A DNA stretch of 64,000 bases from an uncultured Collinsella sp. (GTDB lineage Bacteria; Actinomycetota; Coriobacteriia; Coriobacteriales; Coriobacteriaceae), in contig USIE01000004.1 in NCBI GenBank assembly GCA_900554645.1, forward strand, positions 16,786 through 80,785, in the 5' to 3' direction. Position numbers and translations under genes: made by a program. The notes under the pieces were generated by a model. It searched no databases, had not been told where the DNA came from, and saw only the letters and a list, made by a program, of their open reading frames with translations. This document shows, one piece after another, positions 15,612 through 23,748 of the stretch; the first letter of the stretch is position 1, and each line of letters opens with the position of its first letter.

Positions 15612-16508
15612 CTAGATATGCTGACGAATCGCGTCGATATAGGCCCGACCGTAGCGCGTAAGCGTCGTGTTCTTGCGCGTGATGATGCCAATCTCCATGT
15701 ACTCGTCCACGTCGAGCGGAATCGAGATAATGCCGGGGCCGTTGAGCTCGTGGCTGATCACGCCCGAGCATACCGTGTAGCCGTTGAGGCCCATGGCCAA
15801 ATTGAACAACGTCGCACGGTCGCGCACGCGGATATTTTTGCGACGCTCGAACGTCGAGGTCAGCTCCTCGGAATAGTAAAACGAGTTGTAGCTGCCCTGC
15901 TCGTAGGACAGGAACGGGTAGTCTTCCAGATCCTCGAGCGTCACGCTGGAGCGGTCCGCCAGCGGATGGTCGGCGCAGACGAAGACATGCGGCGTGGCGC
16001 AGAAGAGTCCTTCGAACACGAGCTCGTTGGCCACCAGCATGCGCTCGATGACCTCGCGGTTGTGCTCGGACAGATATAGGATGCCCAGCTCGCTTTTCAT
16101 GTGCGCGACATCCTCGATAATCTCGTGGGTCTGTTCCTCGCGCAGGGTAAAGTCGTAGCGCGCGGCATCGAACTCGCGGATCACGTCGACAAACGCGTTG
16201 ACGGCAAAGGAATAATGCTGGCAGCTCACACTAAAGTGCGGCACCTGCTCGGATGCGCCCTTGTACTTGCCCTCGAGCAGGTCGGCCTGGTCGAGTACCT
16301 GGCGCGCATAGCCCAAGAAGGTCTCGCCTTCCTCGGACACAATGACGCCCTTGTTGGTGCGCTCAAAGATGTGCACACCCATCTCGTTTTCGAGATCGCG
16401 AATCGACGCGGTAATCGAAGGCTGCGACACAAAGAGCCGGCGCGAGGCCTCGGTAATGCTGCCGCATTCGGCAACTTTGACGACATATCTGAGCTGCTGG
16501 AGCTTCAT
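15612..16508 (-). CDS. LysR-family regulator, MtaR/CpsY-like
   Basis: The 298-residue protein begins MKLQQLRYVVKVAECGSITE, the classic LysR HTH, followed by SQPSITASIRDLE. The C-terminal effector domain contains FVCADHPLADR. It starts at an ATG with AAGGAG. It resembles the Gram-positive MtaR/CpsY group known to control methionine genes, which fits the MetE-like gene 155 bases downstream. It follows the HAD phosphatase gene by ten bases, so the two are likely cotranscribed. The effector is inferred, not shown. Confidence 0.85.
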   Translation of the reverse strand: MKLQQLRYVVKVAECGSITEASRRLFVSQPSITASIRDLENEMGVHIFERTNKGVIVSEEGETFLGYARQVLDQADLLEGKYKGASEQVPHFSVSCQHYSFAVNAFVDVIREFDAARYDFTLREEQTHEIIEDVAHMKSELGILYLSEHNREVIERMLVANELVFEGLFCATPHVFVCADHPLADRSSVTLEDLEDYPFLSYEQGSYNSFYYSEELTSTFERRKNIRVRDRATLFNLAMGLNGYTVCSGVISHELNGPGIISIPLDVDEYMEIGIITRKNTTLTRYGRAYIDAIRQHI

Positions 16509-16518
16509 GGCTGTCTCC

Positions 16519-17427
16519 TTAGCTGTTAGTGAGATTCGCGTCGGCAGTACCCGGCAGGCGCATAAACGGCGGCATCTCCCCCGTCGCGGCGCAGGCGGCA
16601 ATCTGATGCAGGACTCCGGCGACCGCATCATCCACCGCGGCGCCGATATGCCAGCGCGCGGCAGCCGTGACGGCCTCGTTGGCATTGGCGACTGCAACGG
16701 AGTTGGGAACGGCATCGATCATGGGCAGATCGTTATCGGAATCGCCAAATACGGCCACCTCGTCGGGCGTCAGGCTCAAGGCGCGCGCCAGCTCCAGCGC
16801 AGCGCAGCCCTTGTCCCAACCATCCGGAAGGATGTCGAACAGGCGCACTCGGTTGTTGGGAAACACAAGCGAGAGTTCCGGCACCTCAACGGCAACGCGC
16901 TCGCGTAGCTCCGCGAGCTCCTCACGCGAACGGGCACTCCAGATATTCGCCTTAAACACCGGCGCGCCATCGACGACGGGACGACACGGGGCCTCTTCGC
17001 CTTTGAGCCACGCATTGCCGCCCGACTCCATAGCGCGACGCACACGCTCGGGATTGCTCGTCACGCAATAGGCATCGTTGCCCCAAAAGTCATCGCCCAG
17101 GCTGTAGACTTTTAGAAATGTATCGTCGGTCTCTTGCTCCAGATAGTCAGCCAAACGCATCAGAGCATCGTTGTCGATTGCGCGCGAAGCGACTACTTCG
17201 CCGTCGACAAACATCACCTGGCCGTTACAGAACGCACCGGTCGAAAAACACTCGGAACGGTTTTTGAACATCCAGCCCATCGCGGACGGCTGACGACCCG
17301 AAACCGGCCCAAAGTGCAGACCCGCCGCCTGCATGGCATGAACACCCTCAATGGCGTAGTCGCTGGCGCCGTCATGCCCGGCTGGAATCAGTGTATCGTC
17401 CATATCGGTCAGCACAAGTTTAATCAT
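16519..17427 (-). CDS. HAD-family (Cof-type) phosphatase
   Basis: The 302-residue protein is a HAD superfamily hydrolase of the IIB (Cof) subgroup. Motif I is DMDDT near residue 8, motif II is the Ser in VSGRQ, motif III a Lys in the DKGCAALELA region, and motif IV GDSDND. Such enzymes dephosphorylate sugar phosphates, nucleotides or cofactor intermediates; the substrate is not evident. It is upstream of the LysR gene by ten bases. The divergent neighbour is the TPP riboswitch and thiM, so a role with thiamine or pyridoxal phosphates is possible but unproven. Confidence 0.85.
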   Translation of the reverse strand: MIKLVLTDMDDTLIPAGHDGASDYAIEGVHAMQAAGLHFGPVSGRQPSAMGWMFKNRSECFSTGAFCNGQVMFVDGEVVASRAIDNDALMRLADYLEQETDDTFLKVYSLGDDFWGNDAYCVTSNPERVRRAMESGGNAWLKGEEAPCRPVVDGAPVFKANIWSARSREELAELRERVAVEVPELSLVFPNNRVRLFDILPDGWDKGCAALELARALSLTPDEVAVFGDSDNDLPMIDAVPNSVAVANANEAVTAAARWHIGAAVDDAVAGVLHQIAACAATGEMPPFMRLPGTADANLTNS

Positions 17428-17464
17428 AAGGCCCCCATTCGTATCGGTCCTACCTATTGTAACG

Positions 17465-17499
17465 ACCTGCCAAAATAAACCTGTCCCTTTTTGGCAGGT
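17465..17499. repeat. Intergenic palindrome, type E (copy 1)
   Basis: ACCTGCCAAAA and TTTTTGGCAGGT flank a TAAACCTGTCCC core. A 35-base copy with identical sequence occurs at 39216-39250. Confidence 0.8.
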
Positions 17500-17525
17500 G
17501 CGCTAGTATAGGGAACAACAGATTC

Positions 17526-17620
17526 GATGCGGGAGTGCCGGCGGTGCAAACCACAAGGCTGAGAGGGCATGGGGCCCAATCCTTTGAACCTGTCAGTTAA
17601 TGCTGGCGTAGGGAGCATGC
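17526..17620 (+). ncRNA. TPP riboswitch (THI element)
   Basis: All conserved blocks of the thiamine pyrophosphate aptamer are present in order: GGGAGTGCC, GGCTGAGAGGG, GAACCTGTCAG and TGCTGGCGTAGGGA, closed by a GATGC/GCAT stem. It is followed by a terminator hairpin at 17631-17660 and then thiM. Binding of TPP should favour termination and so switch off the thiazole salvage operon. Confidence 0.95.
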
Positions 17621-17630
17621 CGCCTTTACA

Positions 17631-17660
17631 GGGGCGCTGTCTATGCACAGCGCCCCTTTT
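17631..17660 (+). terminator. TPP riboswitch expression-platform terminator
   Basis: GGGGCGCTGT pairs with ACAGCGCCCC around a six-base loop, followed by TTTT. It lies directly after the aptamer and 22 bases before the thiM start. Confidence 0.88.
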
Positions 17661-17682
17661 CTATGCCAAGGAGGCATGTGCA

Positions 17683-18522
17683 GTGATTGATTCGGAACAG
17701 CTTAAGCAACATATGGTCAAGGCCGTAGAGGAAATTCGCGCCACCAATCCGATGGCCGGCTCCATCACCAACACGGTGACGATCGACTTTGTCGCCAACG
17801 CACAGCTCGCCGTGGGCGGATCGGCCGCCATGGTCTATCTGCCCGACGAGGGCGAAGCGCTCGTTGCCGGCGGCGGCGCCATCTATCTCAACATGGGCAC
17901 GCTCTTCCCTATCTACGAGCAGACGATTCCCCGCGCGGCGAAGGCGGCACACGACGCCGGCAAGCCCTGGGTGCTCGATCCGGTGGGCCTGGGTATCGGC
18001 AGCCTGCGCACCCAGCTGGTAAACGAGCTCAAGCAGTACAAGCCCGCCATCGTGCGCGGCAACGCCTCCGAGATTATCGCACTCGCCGGCCTGTGGGGTC
18101 TTGAGGGCGAGGCGGCTGATCTGAGCCGCGTGCGTGGTGTCGATACCACCGACACGGTCGACGCCGCCCGCGATGCCGCCGTGGCGCTCGCTCGCCACAC
18201 CGGTGGCGCCGTTGTGGTCTCGGGCGAAGTCGACCTAATCACCGACGGCACGACGGTGGCCAAGTCTCACGGCGGCAGCCCGCTCATGTCCAAGATCACC
18301 GGCTGCGGCTGCTCGCAGGGCGGCGTGCTGGCCGTGTATGCCTGCGCCGCCGACCCGTTTACGGCAGCCGTCTGCGGCACCGCCGTCTACAACGTGGCCG
18401 GCACGCGTGCCGCCGCTGTCGCCGACGCCCCGGCAAGCTTTAAGGTCGCCTTTATCGACGAGCTCTACCGCGCAACCGCCCAAGACATCGCCGATAACCG
18501 ACTCGAGCTCGAGGAGGCATAG
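17683..18522 (+). CDS. thiM: Hydroxyethylthiazole kinase
   Basis: The 279-residue protein phosphorylates the thiazole moiety of thiamine in salvage. It shows the ThiM pattern: PMAGSITNTVTIDFVAN near the N-terminus, VLDPVGLG in the ribokinase-like core and the active-site ITGCGCSQGG near residue 205. A GTG start at 17683 follows AAGGAGG by eight bases; the frame runs further upstream through the riboswitch but that part is not coding. It is the first gene of a three-gene operon controlled by the TPP riboswitch. Confidence 0.93.
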   Translation: MIDSEQLKQHMVKAVEEIRATNPMAGSITNTVTIDFVANAQLAVGGSAAMVYLPDEGEALVAGGGAIYLNMGTLFPIYEQTIPRAAKAAHDAGKPWVLDPVGLGIGSLRTQLVNELKQYKPAIVRGNASEIIALAGLWGLEGEAADLSRVRGVDTTDTVDAARDAAVALARHTGGAVVVSGEVDLITDGTTVAKSHGGSPLMSKITGCGCSQGGVLAVYACAADPFTAAVCGTAVYNVAGTRAAAVADAPASFKVAFIDELYRATAQDIADNRLELEEA

Positions 18523-18525
18523 GCC

Positions 18526-18867
18526 ATGTCCGAGCCCGCAACCAATGCCGGCATGAACACGCTCGTCGCCGTGGCCATCGCCCCGTGCGGCACCGGCGAT
18601 GAGCTATCCGCCGAGGTCGCCGAGGTCGTGCGTGTCATTCGCGAGAGCGGCCTGCCCAACCGCACCACCTCCATGTTCACCGAGATCGAGGGCGACTGGG
18701 ACGAGGTCATGCAGGTCGTGCGCGACGCAACCTTTGTGTTGGCGAGCAAGGGCATCCGCACCGAAGTCGTGCTCAAAGCCGATATTCGACCCGGATTTAC
18801 CGACACCATGACCGGCAAACTCGAGCGCATGGAAGCGCAGATCAAAAAGCAGGAGGAAGCACGATGA
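18526..18867 (+). CDS. MTH1187-family thiamine-binding protein
   Basis: The 113-residue product belongs to the MTH1187/YkoF-like (DUF77) family: a small ferredoxin-like fold protein that binds thiamine or its pyrimidine part and often occurs in thiamine operons. Conserved features are VAIAPCGTG near the N-terminus and SMFTEIEGDWDEVM in the middle. It lies three bases after thiM and overlaps thiE by four bases (ATGA), so translation is coupled. It may buffer or deliver salvaged thiamine. Confidence 0.82.
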   Translation: MSEPATNAGMNTLVAVAIAPCGTGDELSAEVAEVVRVIRESGLPNRTTSMFTEIEGDWDEVMQVVRDATFVLASKGIRTEVVLKADIRPGFTDTMTGKLERMEAQIKKQEEAR

Positions 18868-19559
18868 GCATCCGCGACAACCTTGATATCTCGGCCTATC
18901 TGGTACTCGGCCCCGAAAACACCCTCGGGCGTCCCGTGGGCGATGTGGTGGCCCAGGCGCTCGACGCCGGCTTTACCTGCATTCAGGTGCGCTCCAAGGT
19001 GGCAAGCGCCCGCGAGATCATTGCGCTGACCGGCGACGCCGCGCAGGCAATCGCGCAGGCCGGCAAGACCGGTCAGGTCGCCCTGCTGATCGACGACCGC
19101 CTTGACTGCGTACTCGCCGCACGCGAGCAGGGTATTGCCGTCGACGGCGTGCACGTGGGTCAGAGCGATATTCCCGTCGAGGTCTGCCGCAAGCTGTTGG
19201 GCCCCAACGCCATCGTGGGCCTTTCGGCCCGCTGCGAGGAGATGCTCGAGTACGTCAAGACCGCCGACATGAGCCTGGTCGACTACCTGGGCGTGGGGCC
19301 GCTCCACGAGACCGAGACCAAGCGCGACTGCGGACGCGCGGCCGACGGCTCCATCATCACCAAGAGCTTTGAGGACCTGGCCGCCCTCCATGCGGCAAGC
19401 CCCGTGCCCATCGTAGTGGGCGGCGGCGTCAAGACGGCCGACCTGCCGCAGCTCAAGGCCACCGGCGTCGATGGCTTCTTTGTGGTAAGCGCCATCTGCA
19501 GTGCCGACGACCCCCACGCCGCCGCCAAGGAACTCGTCGATACCTGGCAGCAGGCATAG
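18864..19559 (+). CDS. thiE: Thiamine phosphate synthase
   Basis: The 231-residue protein joins thiazole phosphate and HMP pyrophosphate to make thiamine monophosphate. It has the TIM-barrel signatures LLIDDRLDCVLA, GVHVGQSD, GVGPLHETETK and VVGGGVK, which bind the substrates and diphosphate. It overlaps the previous gene by four bases. The operon contains no thiD (HMP-P kinase), so pyrimidine pyrophosphate must come from a gene elsewhere. It is followed by a strong terminator. Confidence 0.93.
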   Translation: MSIRDNLDISAYLVLGPENTLGRPVGDVVAQALDAGFTCIQVRSKVASAREIIALTGDAAQAIAQAGKTGQVALLIDDRLDCVLAAREQGIAVDGVHVGQSDIPVEVCRKLLGPNAIVGLSARCEEMLEYVKTADMSLVDYLGVGPLHETETKRDCGRAADGSIITKSFEDLAALHAASPVPIVVGGGVKTADLPQLKATGVDGFFVVSAICSADDPHAAAKELVDTWQQA

Positions 19560-19605
19560 GCATAGGCCAAGCAGCTGATCCGCAGCCTCATATCTTCAAT
19601 AGCGA

Positions 19606-19647
19606 AAAGCGCATCCCGGTTCGAACGTCCATTCCGGGATGCGCTTT
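19606..19647. terminator. Bidirectional terminator
   Basis: AAAGCGCATCCCGG pairs perfectly with CCGGGATGCGCTTT around a 14-base loop. It separates thiE from the convergent patatin gene. Confidence 0.85.
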
Positions 19648-19660
19648 CCGCATGCGGCCC

Positions 19661-20530
19661 TTACCCCGCCAGATATGCTTCCAACGCCGGCAAAGTCGCC
19701 TCTGCATCGTGGCGACCGATCTGATAGATGCGCTCGAGCTCATCGGGCTCGCGGCACAGCGACGGCACCTTCACCGATTCGCTCGGCCGCACCACAAAGA
19801 TTTCGCCGGCAGCCTCACGACGTGCCAAGTCATCGAGTGTGGCATTGTAGACCTCATGCCGATGCTCAAGCGCTGCGACAAACTCCGGATAGTGACGGAA
19901 CACGCGACGCAGCATGGGCATCACGCCGTTGGGCTGCTTCACAAAGCCCGCCGGCTGCGTGAGCACCACGATATTGCGGTCATACCCCCGCGCAAACAAC
20001 CAAGCGCTGGGAATAGAATCAGCCACGCCGCCATCCAGGTACTTATGCCCGTCAATAGCAACGGGACGCGTCGCCACAGGAATAGCAGACGACGCCCGGA
20101 TCCACTCGATATCGCGCTCGTCGCCATACGGCAAATCGTGATAGACAGCCTTGCCCGTCTCGATATCGGTACACACGCACGTAAATCGCATGGGGCAGGC
20201 GCGATACGCCTCCAAGTCGATGGGATCGCGCTCGATAGGCACCTCGTGATAGGCAAAATCGGCATTGAACATGTCGCCGGTCCGCAACCAGCTTGCTACA
20301 CCCGCATAGCGCTTATCGGCGCAATAGGCCTTGTTGTAGCGAATAGCACGACCAATCTGGCGCGATTTAAAGTTGTAGCCAAACGCCGCGCCCGCCGAGA
20401 CACCCACCATATGGTCGCAGGTCAAACCGTGCTCCATCCAAACGTCGAGCACGCCCGCCGTATACATACCGCGATAGCCGCCTCCCTCGAGTGCCAGCCC
20501 CACCGTGCGCGTCGTATCCGGCTGTGCCAT
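19661..20530 (-). CDS. Patatin-like phospholipase (YjjU type)
   Basis: The 289-residue protein has the patatin Ser-Asp dyad layout: the oxyanion loop GGGYRG, the nucleophile elbow GVSAGA and the catalytic Asp in LDGGVADSIP. These enzymes hydrolyse acyl esters of phospholipids or other lipids. There is no signal peptide or membrane span, so it is cytoplasmic or membrane-associated. The ATG at 20530 has a GGAG site; the longer frame to 20614 does not. The physiological lipid is unknown. Confidence 0.87.
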   Translation of the reverse strand: MAQPDTTRTVGLALEGGGYRGMYTAGVLDVWMEHGLTCDHMVGVSAGAAFGYNFKSRQIGRAIRYNKAYCADKRYAGVASWLRTGDMFNADFAYHEVPIERDPIDLEAYRACPMRFTCVCTDIETGKAVYHDLPYGDERDIEWIRASSAIPVATRPVAIDGHKYLDGGVADSIPSAWLFARGYDRNIVVLTQPAGFVKQPNGVMPMLRRVFRHYPEFVAALEHRHEVYNATLDDLARREAAGEIFVVRPSESVKVPSLCREPDELERIYQIGRHDAEATLPALEAYLAG

Positions 20531-20670
20531 GCGACCATCTCCGTTCCTGCGTTTTAAACCGGGACAAGTATACCCGTCAACATATATCGTCTCAGTCGCA
20601 TTTTTATCGAGCATCGCATCGTCGCGCTACCGCTTGTCGAATAATAGCCGTCCACAGTATGTGCACCCAT

Positions 20671-20954
20671 ATCCCCGCGCTCGAGGAAAGCGGCTTTGTG
20701 GTGGCGCTCGACAAGTACATTTGGCAGATTGTGCCCGTCGACGGCGATCATGGGCGCAGTCGCAGATTATGGCATCGATGCTCGACATGGCCAGCTCGCT
20801 CGACCTACCCGTCGTGGTCGAAGGCGTCGAGACAAATGAGCAGGCGAACATGCTACGACAAATGGGAGCCCGCCACGCTCAGGGCTTCCTCTACTACCGC
20901 CCCATGCCGGCGAAGGATTTTGAGGCATTGCTCGATGGTGGCAATAACAACTGA
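20671..20954 (+). pseudogene. EAL-domain (c-di-GMP phosphodiesterase) remnant
   Basis: Two pieces of an EAL domain lie in different frames. The first, from 20671, reads IPALEESGFVVALDKYIWQI, as in the early part of EAL domains. The second, from about 20768, reads SLDLPVVVEGVETNEQ and QGFLYYRPMP, the end of the domain. The catalytic centre between them is missing, so this is a decayed gene with an internal deletion and frameshift. It lies immediately upstream of a GGDEF gene and may be the remains of a GGDEF-EAL pair. Confidence 0.75.
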
Positions 20955-21012
20955 TACGCTCGCGCGCAAAACGCCACCGCCGAAGGGGGCATTTGTCCCC
21001 ATTGGCTAACTT

Positions 21013-21043
21013 ATATCCCCAATTCAAGTCGAATTGGGGATAT
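21013..21043. promoter_or_regulatory. 31-bp perfect inverted repeat
   Basis: ATATCCCCAATTC and GAATTGGGGATAT flank AAGTC. It lies 39 bases before the GGDEF gene start and after the EAL remnant. There is no following T-run on either strand, so an operator is as likely as a terminator. Confidence 0.45.
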
Positions 21044-21081
21044 GATACAAACCGTTGTTCCGCCCAAGGAGGTTATCCATC

Positions 21082-22611
21082 ATGAACGAGTCGTATCGCA
21101 TGGGCGAGCAATCGATTATTGCCTATCTTCAGCGACTTGCGAATGGCATCTCGACCGCCGAACTCGATGTTGCCGCGCTGCCCGTTGGACTACGCGCCGT
21201 TGGTGAGCAACTGCAAAAGACGCATGCCATCCTGCAACAAGAGCGCCAGCTGCTTGAGTGCAACGCCTATATCGATTCGCTCACCAACTTGGGCAACCGC
21301 AGCGGACTCGACCGTCACGTCGAGCAGCTCTGGCGCAAAGGCGACCCCTTCACCTGCGCCTATATTGACATCGACCATCTCAAGCATTGCAATGATAGGT
21401 TTGGCCACGCCGAAGGCAATCGCTATATTCTGAGCATCTGCCGCACGCTCTCCGAAACCCTGGAGCACGATGAGATGCTGTTCCGTATCGGTGGAGACGA
21501 GTTTGTGCTCATCTCGCCCTCCGCAAACGAGACTGAACTCGAGCAGCGCTTGGAGCAGGTGCGTGCCGGGCTGGTCGAGGCGAGCTCAGGTGGCAAGGCG
21601 CCCATGATCGCCAGCTTTAGCTTTGGCTGCTCGCGCGTCGATCCACTTGCTGGCGACACGCGTCGCCAGATGACGATGGACGCCGATCGCAAAATGTATC
21701 GCTATAAGCTTATGCATCGTGTGCAGCAACCGAAAGACAATGACGCGCCGCTACACCCAATTGCCCTGCAGCTTCCATGCAACGACCGCGTATTCCAAGC
21801 GATCTCCATGAGCTCCGAGACGCGCTATCCGTTTATCCTCAATCTCGATACGGGTGAATCGCAATGGTCGATCAACGCCGTGCGCGATTTTGACCTGCCT
21901 TCCCAGCATCCTTTTAACTCGGTCGACATGTGGCTTGCCTGCGTTCATCCCGAGGACCGCGACAACGTACGCGCCGAGCTCGACATGGTGATAAACGGCA
22001 CGTGGCACTTCCACTACATGCAGTATCGCGTGATGGATGCCACCGGAAAATACGCGCTTTGCGACTGCACGGGCTACCGCTTGGACGGCACCGATACCGA
22101 GCCCAGCATGTATGTGGGCATTATCATCAACCGAAGCTTGGCAGATACGACTGATTCCGTAACCGGCCTGGGCGATATTCACGCCCTGGTCAACGCCATT
22201 GGCGAAATGCGTCGCGTGGCGCGCGAGGCAGGCTTTATTGCCATTAAGGTCGACGATATCGCCGAGGTCAATGCCCGCTTTGGATTCGATGCAGGCGACC
22301 GCGTGCTCGCCGAAAGCGCCGCCTGCCTTATGGAATGCTCGCGCGGCAAGGGTCGCCTGTTCCGCTCGACGGGGCCGACATTCGTGGCGCTTTTCGACGA
22401 CTTTGATCCCGAAGAGACCGACGCGATCGCAGAAGAAATCGAGCGGTTCCTGGGTTCTCCCGTGCTCATCGGCTCGCTTGAATATCAGCCACCCATTCGT
22501 GTGGCGACGCTTCATCTGGACGCTGTCGATCGACAGCCCGTTTCCATTTTGAACGAGCTCAAAGCGTTGCTCGGGAAAGCCGTGCAGGTGCCAGGTACCA
22601 AACTGGATTAG
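21082..22611 (+). CDS. Double GGDEF protein, putative diguanylate cyclase
   Basis: The 509-residue protein has an N-terminal helical region, a first GGDEF domain (about 62-200) with an intact GGDEF at 137-141 and DxLTxLxNR-like DSLTNLGNR at 65-73, a PAS-like segment (about 235-345), and a second GGDEF-like domain (about 350-480) where the signature reads STGPTF and is inactive. It has no membrane span or signal peptide. The first domain could make cyclic di-GMP; the second may be regulatory. The ATG follows AAGGAGG. The nearby EAL remnant suggests that degradation was once encoded alongside. Confidence 0.85.
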   Translation: MNESYRMGEQSIIAYLQRLANGISTAELDVAALPVGLRAVGEQLQKTHAILQQERQLLECNAYIDSLTNLGNRSGLDRHVEQLWRKGDPFTCAYIDIDHLKHCNDRFGHAEGNRYILSICRTLSETLEHDEMLFRIGGDEFVLISPSANETELEQRLEQVRAGLVEASSGGKAPMIASFSFGCSRVDPLAGDTRRQMTMDADRKMYRYKLMHRVQQPKDNDAPLHPIALQLPCNDRVFQAISMSSETRYPFILNLDTGESQWSINAVRDFDLPSQHPFNSVDMWLACVHPEDRDNVRAELDMVINGTWHFHYMQYRVMDATGKYALCDCTGYRLDGTDTEPSMYVGIIINRSLADTTDSVTGLGDIHALVNAIGEMRRVAREAGFIAIKVDDIAEVNARFGFDAGDRVLAESAACLMECSRGKGRLFRSTGPTFVALFDDFDPEETDAIAEEIERFLGSPVLIGSLEYQPPIRVATLHLDAVDRQPVSILNELKALLGKAVQVPGTKLD

Positions 22612-22685
22612 CGCCGCGCCCGAGCAGCCGCCCCCATCGTGCGATAATCCTCTGCAGAAGTCACCGACAGCAGAGGGAGTTTGTG

Positions 22686-23309
22686 ATGAAGGTTCTTTTG
22701 GTCAATGGCAGCCCCAAGGCAAACGGCAACACCGCCCGCGCACTCGCCGAGATCGCCGAGCAGCTCAATACCGAAGGCATTGATACCGAGGTGTTTCAGC
22801 TGGGCGCCAAGCCCATTCGCGATTGCATCGGTTGCGGCCAGTGCGGCAAGCTTGGCGGTCGCTGCACCTTTGGTGACGACGTGGTGAACGAGCTCATCGC
22901 TGCCGCCGAGCAGGCAGATGGCTTTGTCTTTGGCTCACCTGTCTACTATGCGCACCCCAGCGGCCGCATCCTTTCGGCCCTCGATCGCGCCTTCTATGCA
23001 GGCGGGCATGCCTTTGAGCACAAACCCGGCGCCGCAGTCGCCGTCGCCCGTCGCGGCGGCACGTCGACCACCTTCGATGTACTCAATAAGTACTTCACCA
23101 TTAAGCAAATGCCCGTGGTTGCTTCCACCTACTGGAACAACGTGTTTGGCCGCGTGCCCGGCGACGCCGATGGAGATGCCGAGGGCCTTGCCACCATGCG
23201 AAACATCGGCAAAAACATGGCGTGGCTCCTCCGCTGCATCGAGGCAGGACAGGCCGCCGGCATCAACGCACCCGAAGCCGATCGCGCAACGACCAACTTC
23301 ATCAGGTAG
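22686..23309 (+). CDS. Flavodoxin-fold NADPH-dependent FMN reductase family protein
   Basis: The 207-residue product has the flavodoxin-like FMN binding start LLVNGSPKANGNT, the CIGCGQCGKLGG cysteine cluster and VFGSPVYYAHPSG. The cysteines follow the pattern seen in iron-sulfur flavoproteins and related NAD(P)H:quinone or nitroreductases, so it may bind a cluster. It is cytoplasmic and probably handles electrophiles or electron transfer. The ATG at 22686 follows GAGGGAG by six bases. The next gene begins 12 bases downstream, suggesting an operon. Confidence 0.83.
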   Translation: MKVLLVNGSPKANGNTARALAEIAEQLNTEGIDTEVFQLGAKPIRDCIGCGQCGKLGGRCTFGDDVVNELIAAAEQADGFVFGSPVYYAHPSGRILSALDRAFYAGGHAFEHKPGAAVAVARRGGTSTTFDVLNKYFTIKQMPVVASTYWNNVFGRVPGDADGDAEGLATMRNIGKNMAWLLRCIEAGQAAGINAPEADRATTNFIR

Positions 23310-23320
23310 AACGGCGGAAC

Positions 23321-23662
23321 ATGAATATCCAGATTTTTGGCACCAAAAAGTCCTTCGATACCAAGAAGGCTCAGCGCTTTTTTAAGGAGCGCCGCATTAA
23401 GGTGCAGTTTATCGACCTAAAGGAAAAGGAGATGAGCAAGGGCGAGCTCACGAGCGTGATGCAGGCAGTTGGCGGCATCGACAAGCTGCTCAACCCCAAA
23501 GCCAAGGACGAGGAGACGCTCGCGCTCATTCAGCACCTCACCCCTAGTCAGCGCTTCGACAAGCTGCTCGAGAACCAGCAGGTCTTGGCCGAGCCCATCG
23601 TGCGCAACGGCAAAAAGGCCACCGTCGGTTATTGCCCCGATGTTTGGGGAGCCTGGGAGTAG
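23321..23662 (+). CDS. ArsC/Spx-like protein lacking the catalytic cysteine
   Basis: The 113-residue protein has the thioredoxin-like ArsC family fold, with IQIFGTKKSFDTKKAQRFF at the N-terminus and a C-terminal VRNGKKATVGY segment. In active relatives the position after GTKK is Cys; here it is Ser, and the whole protein contains only one Cys, close to the C-terminus. Redox chemistry of the usual kind is therefore unlikely. It may act as an Spx-like adaptor or be degenerate. It lies 12 bases after the flavin reductase gene. Confidence 0.75.
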   Translation: MNIQIFGTKKSFDTKKAQRFFKERRIKVQFIDLKEKEMSKGELTSVMQAVGGIDKLLNPKAKDEETLALIQHLTPSQRFDKLLENQQVLAEPIVRNGKKATVGYCPDVWGAWE

Positions 23663-23748
23663 CTTGTGTTATTTGCCGGCGCGTGGGTATAAGAGCAGGC
23701 GTTTGGCATAAGATTCAACTGTAAGCCATGTCTAACAAAGGAGGGCAC

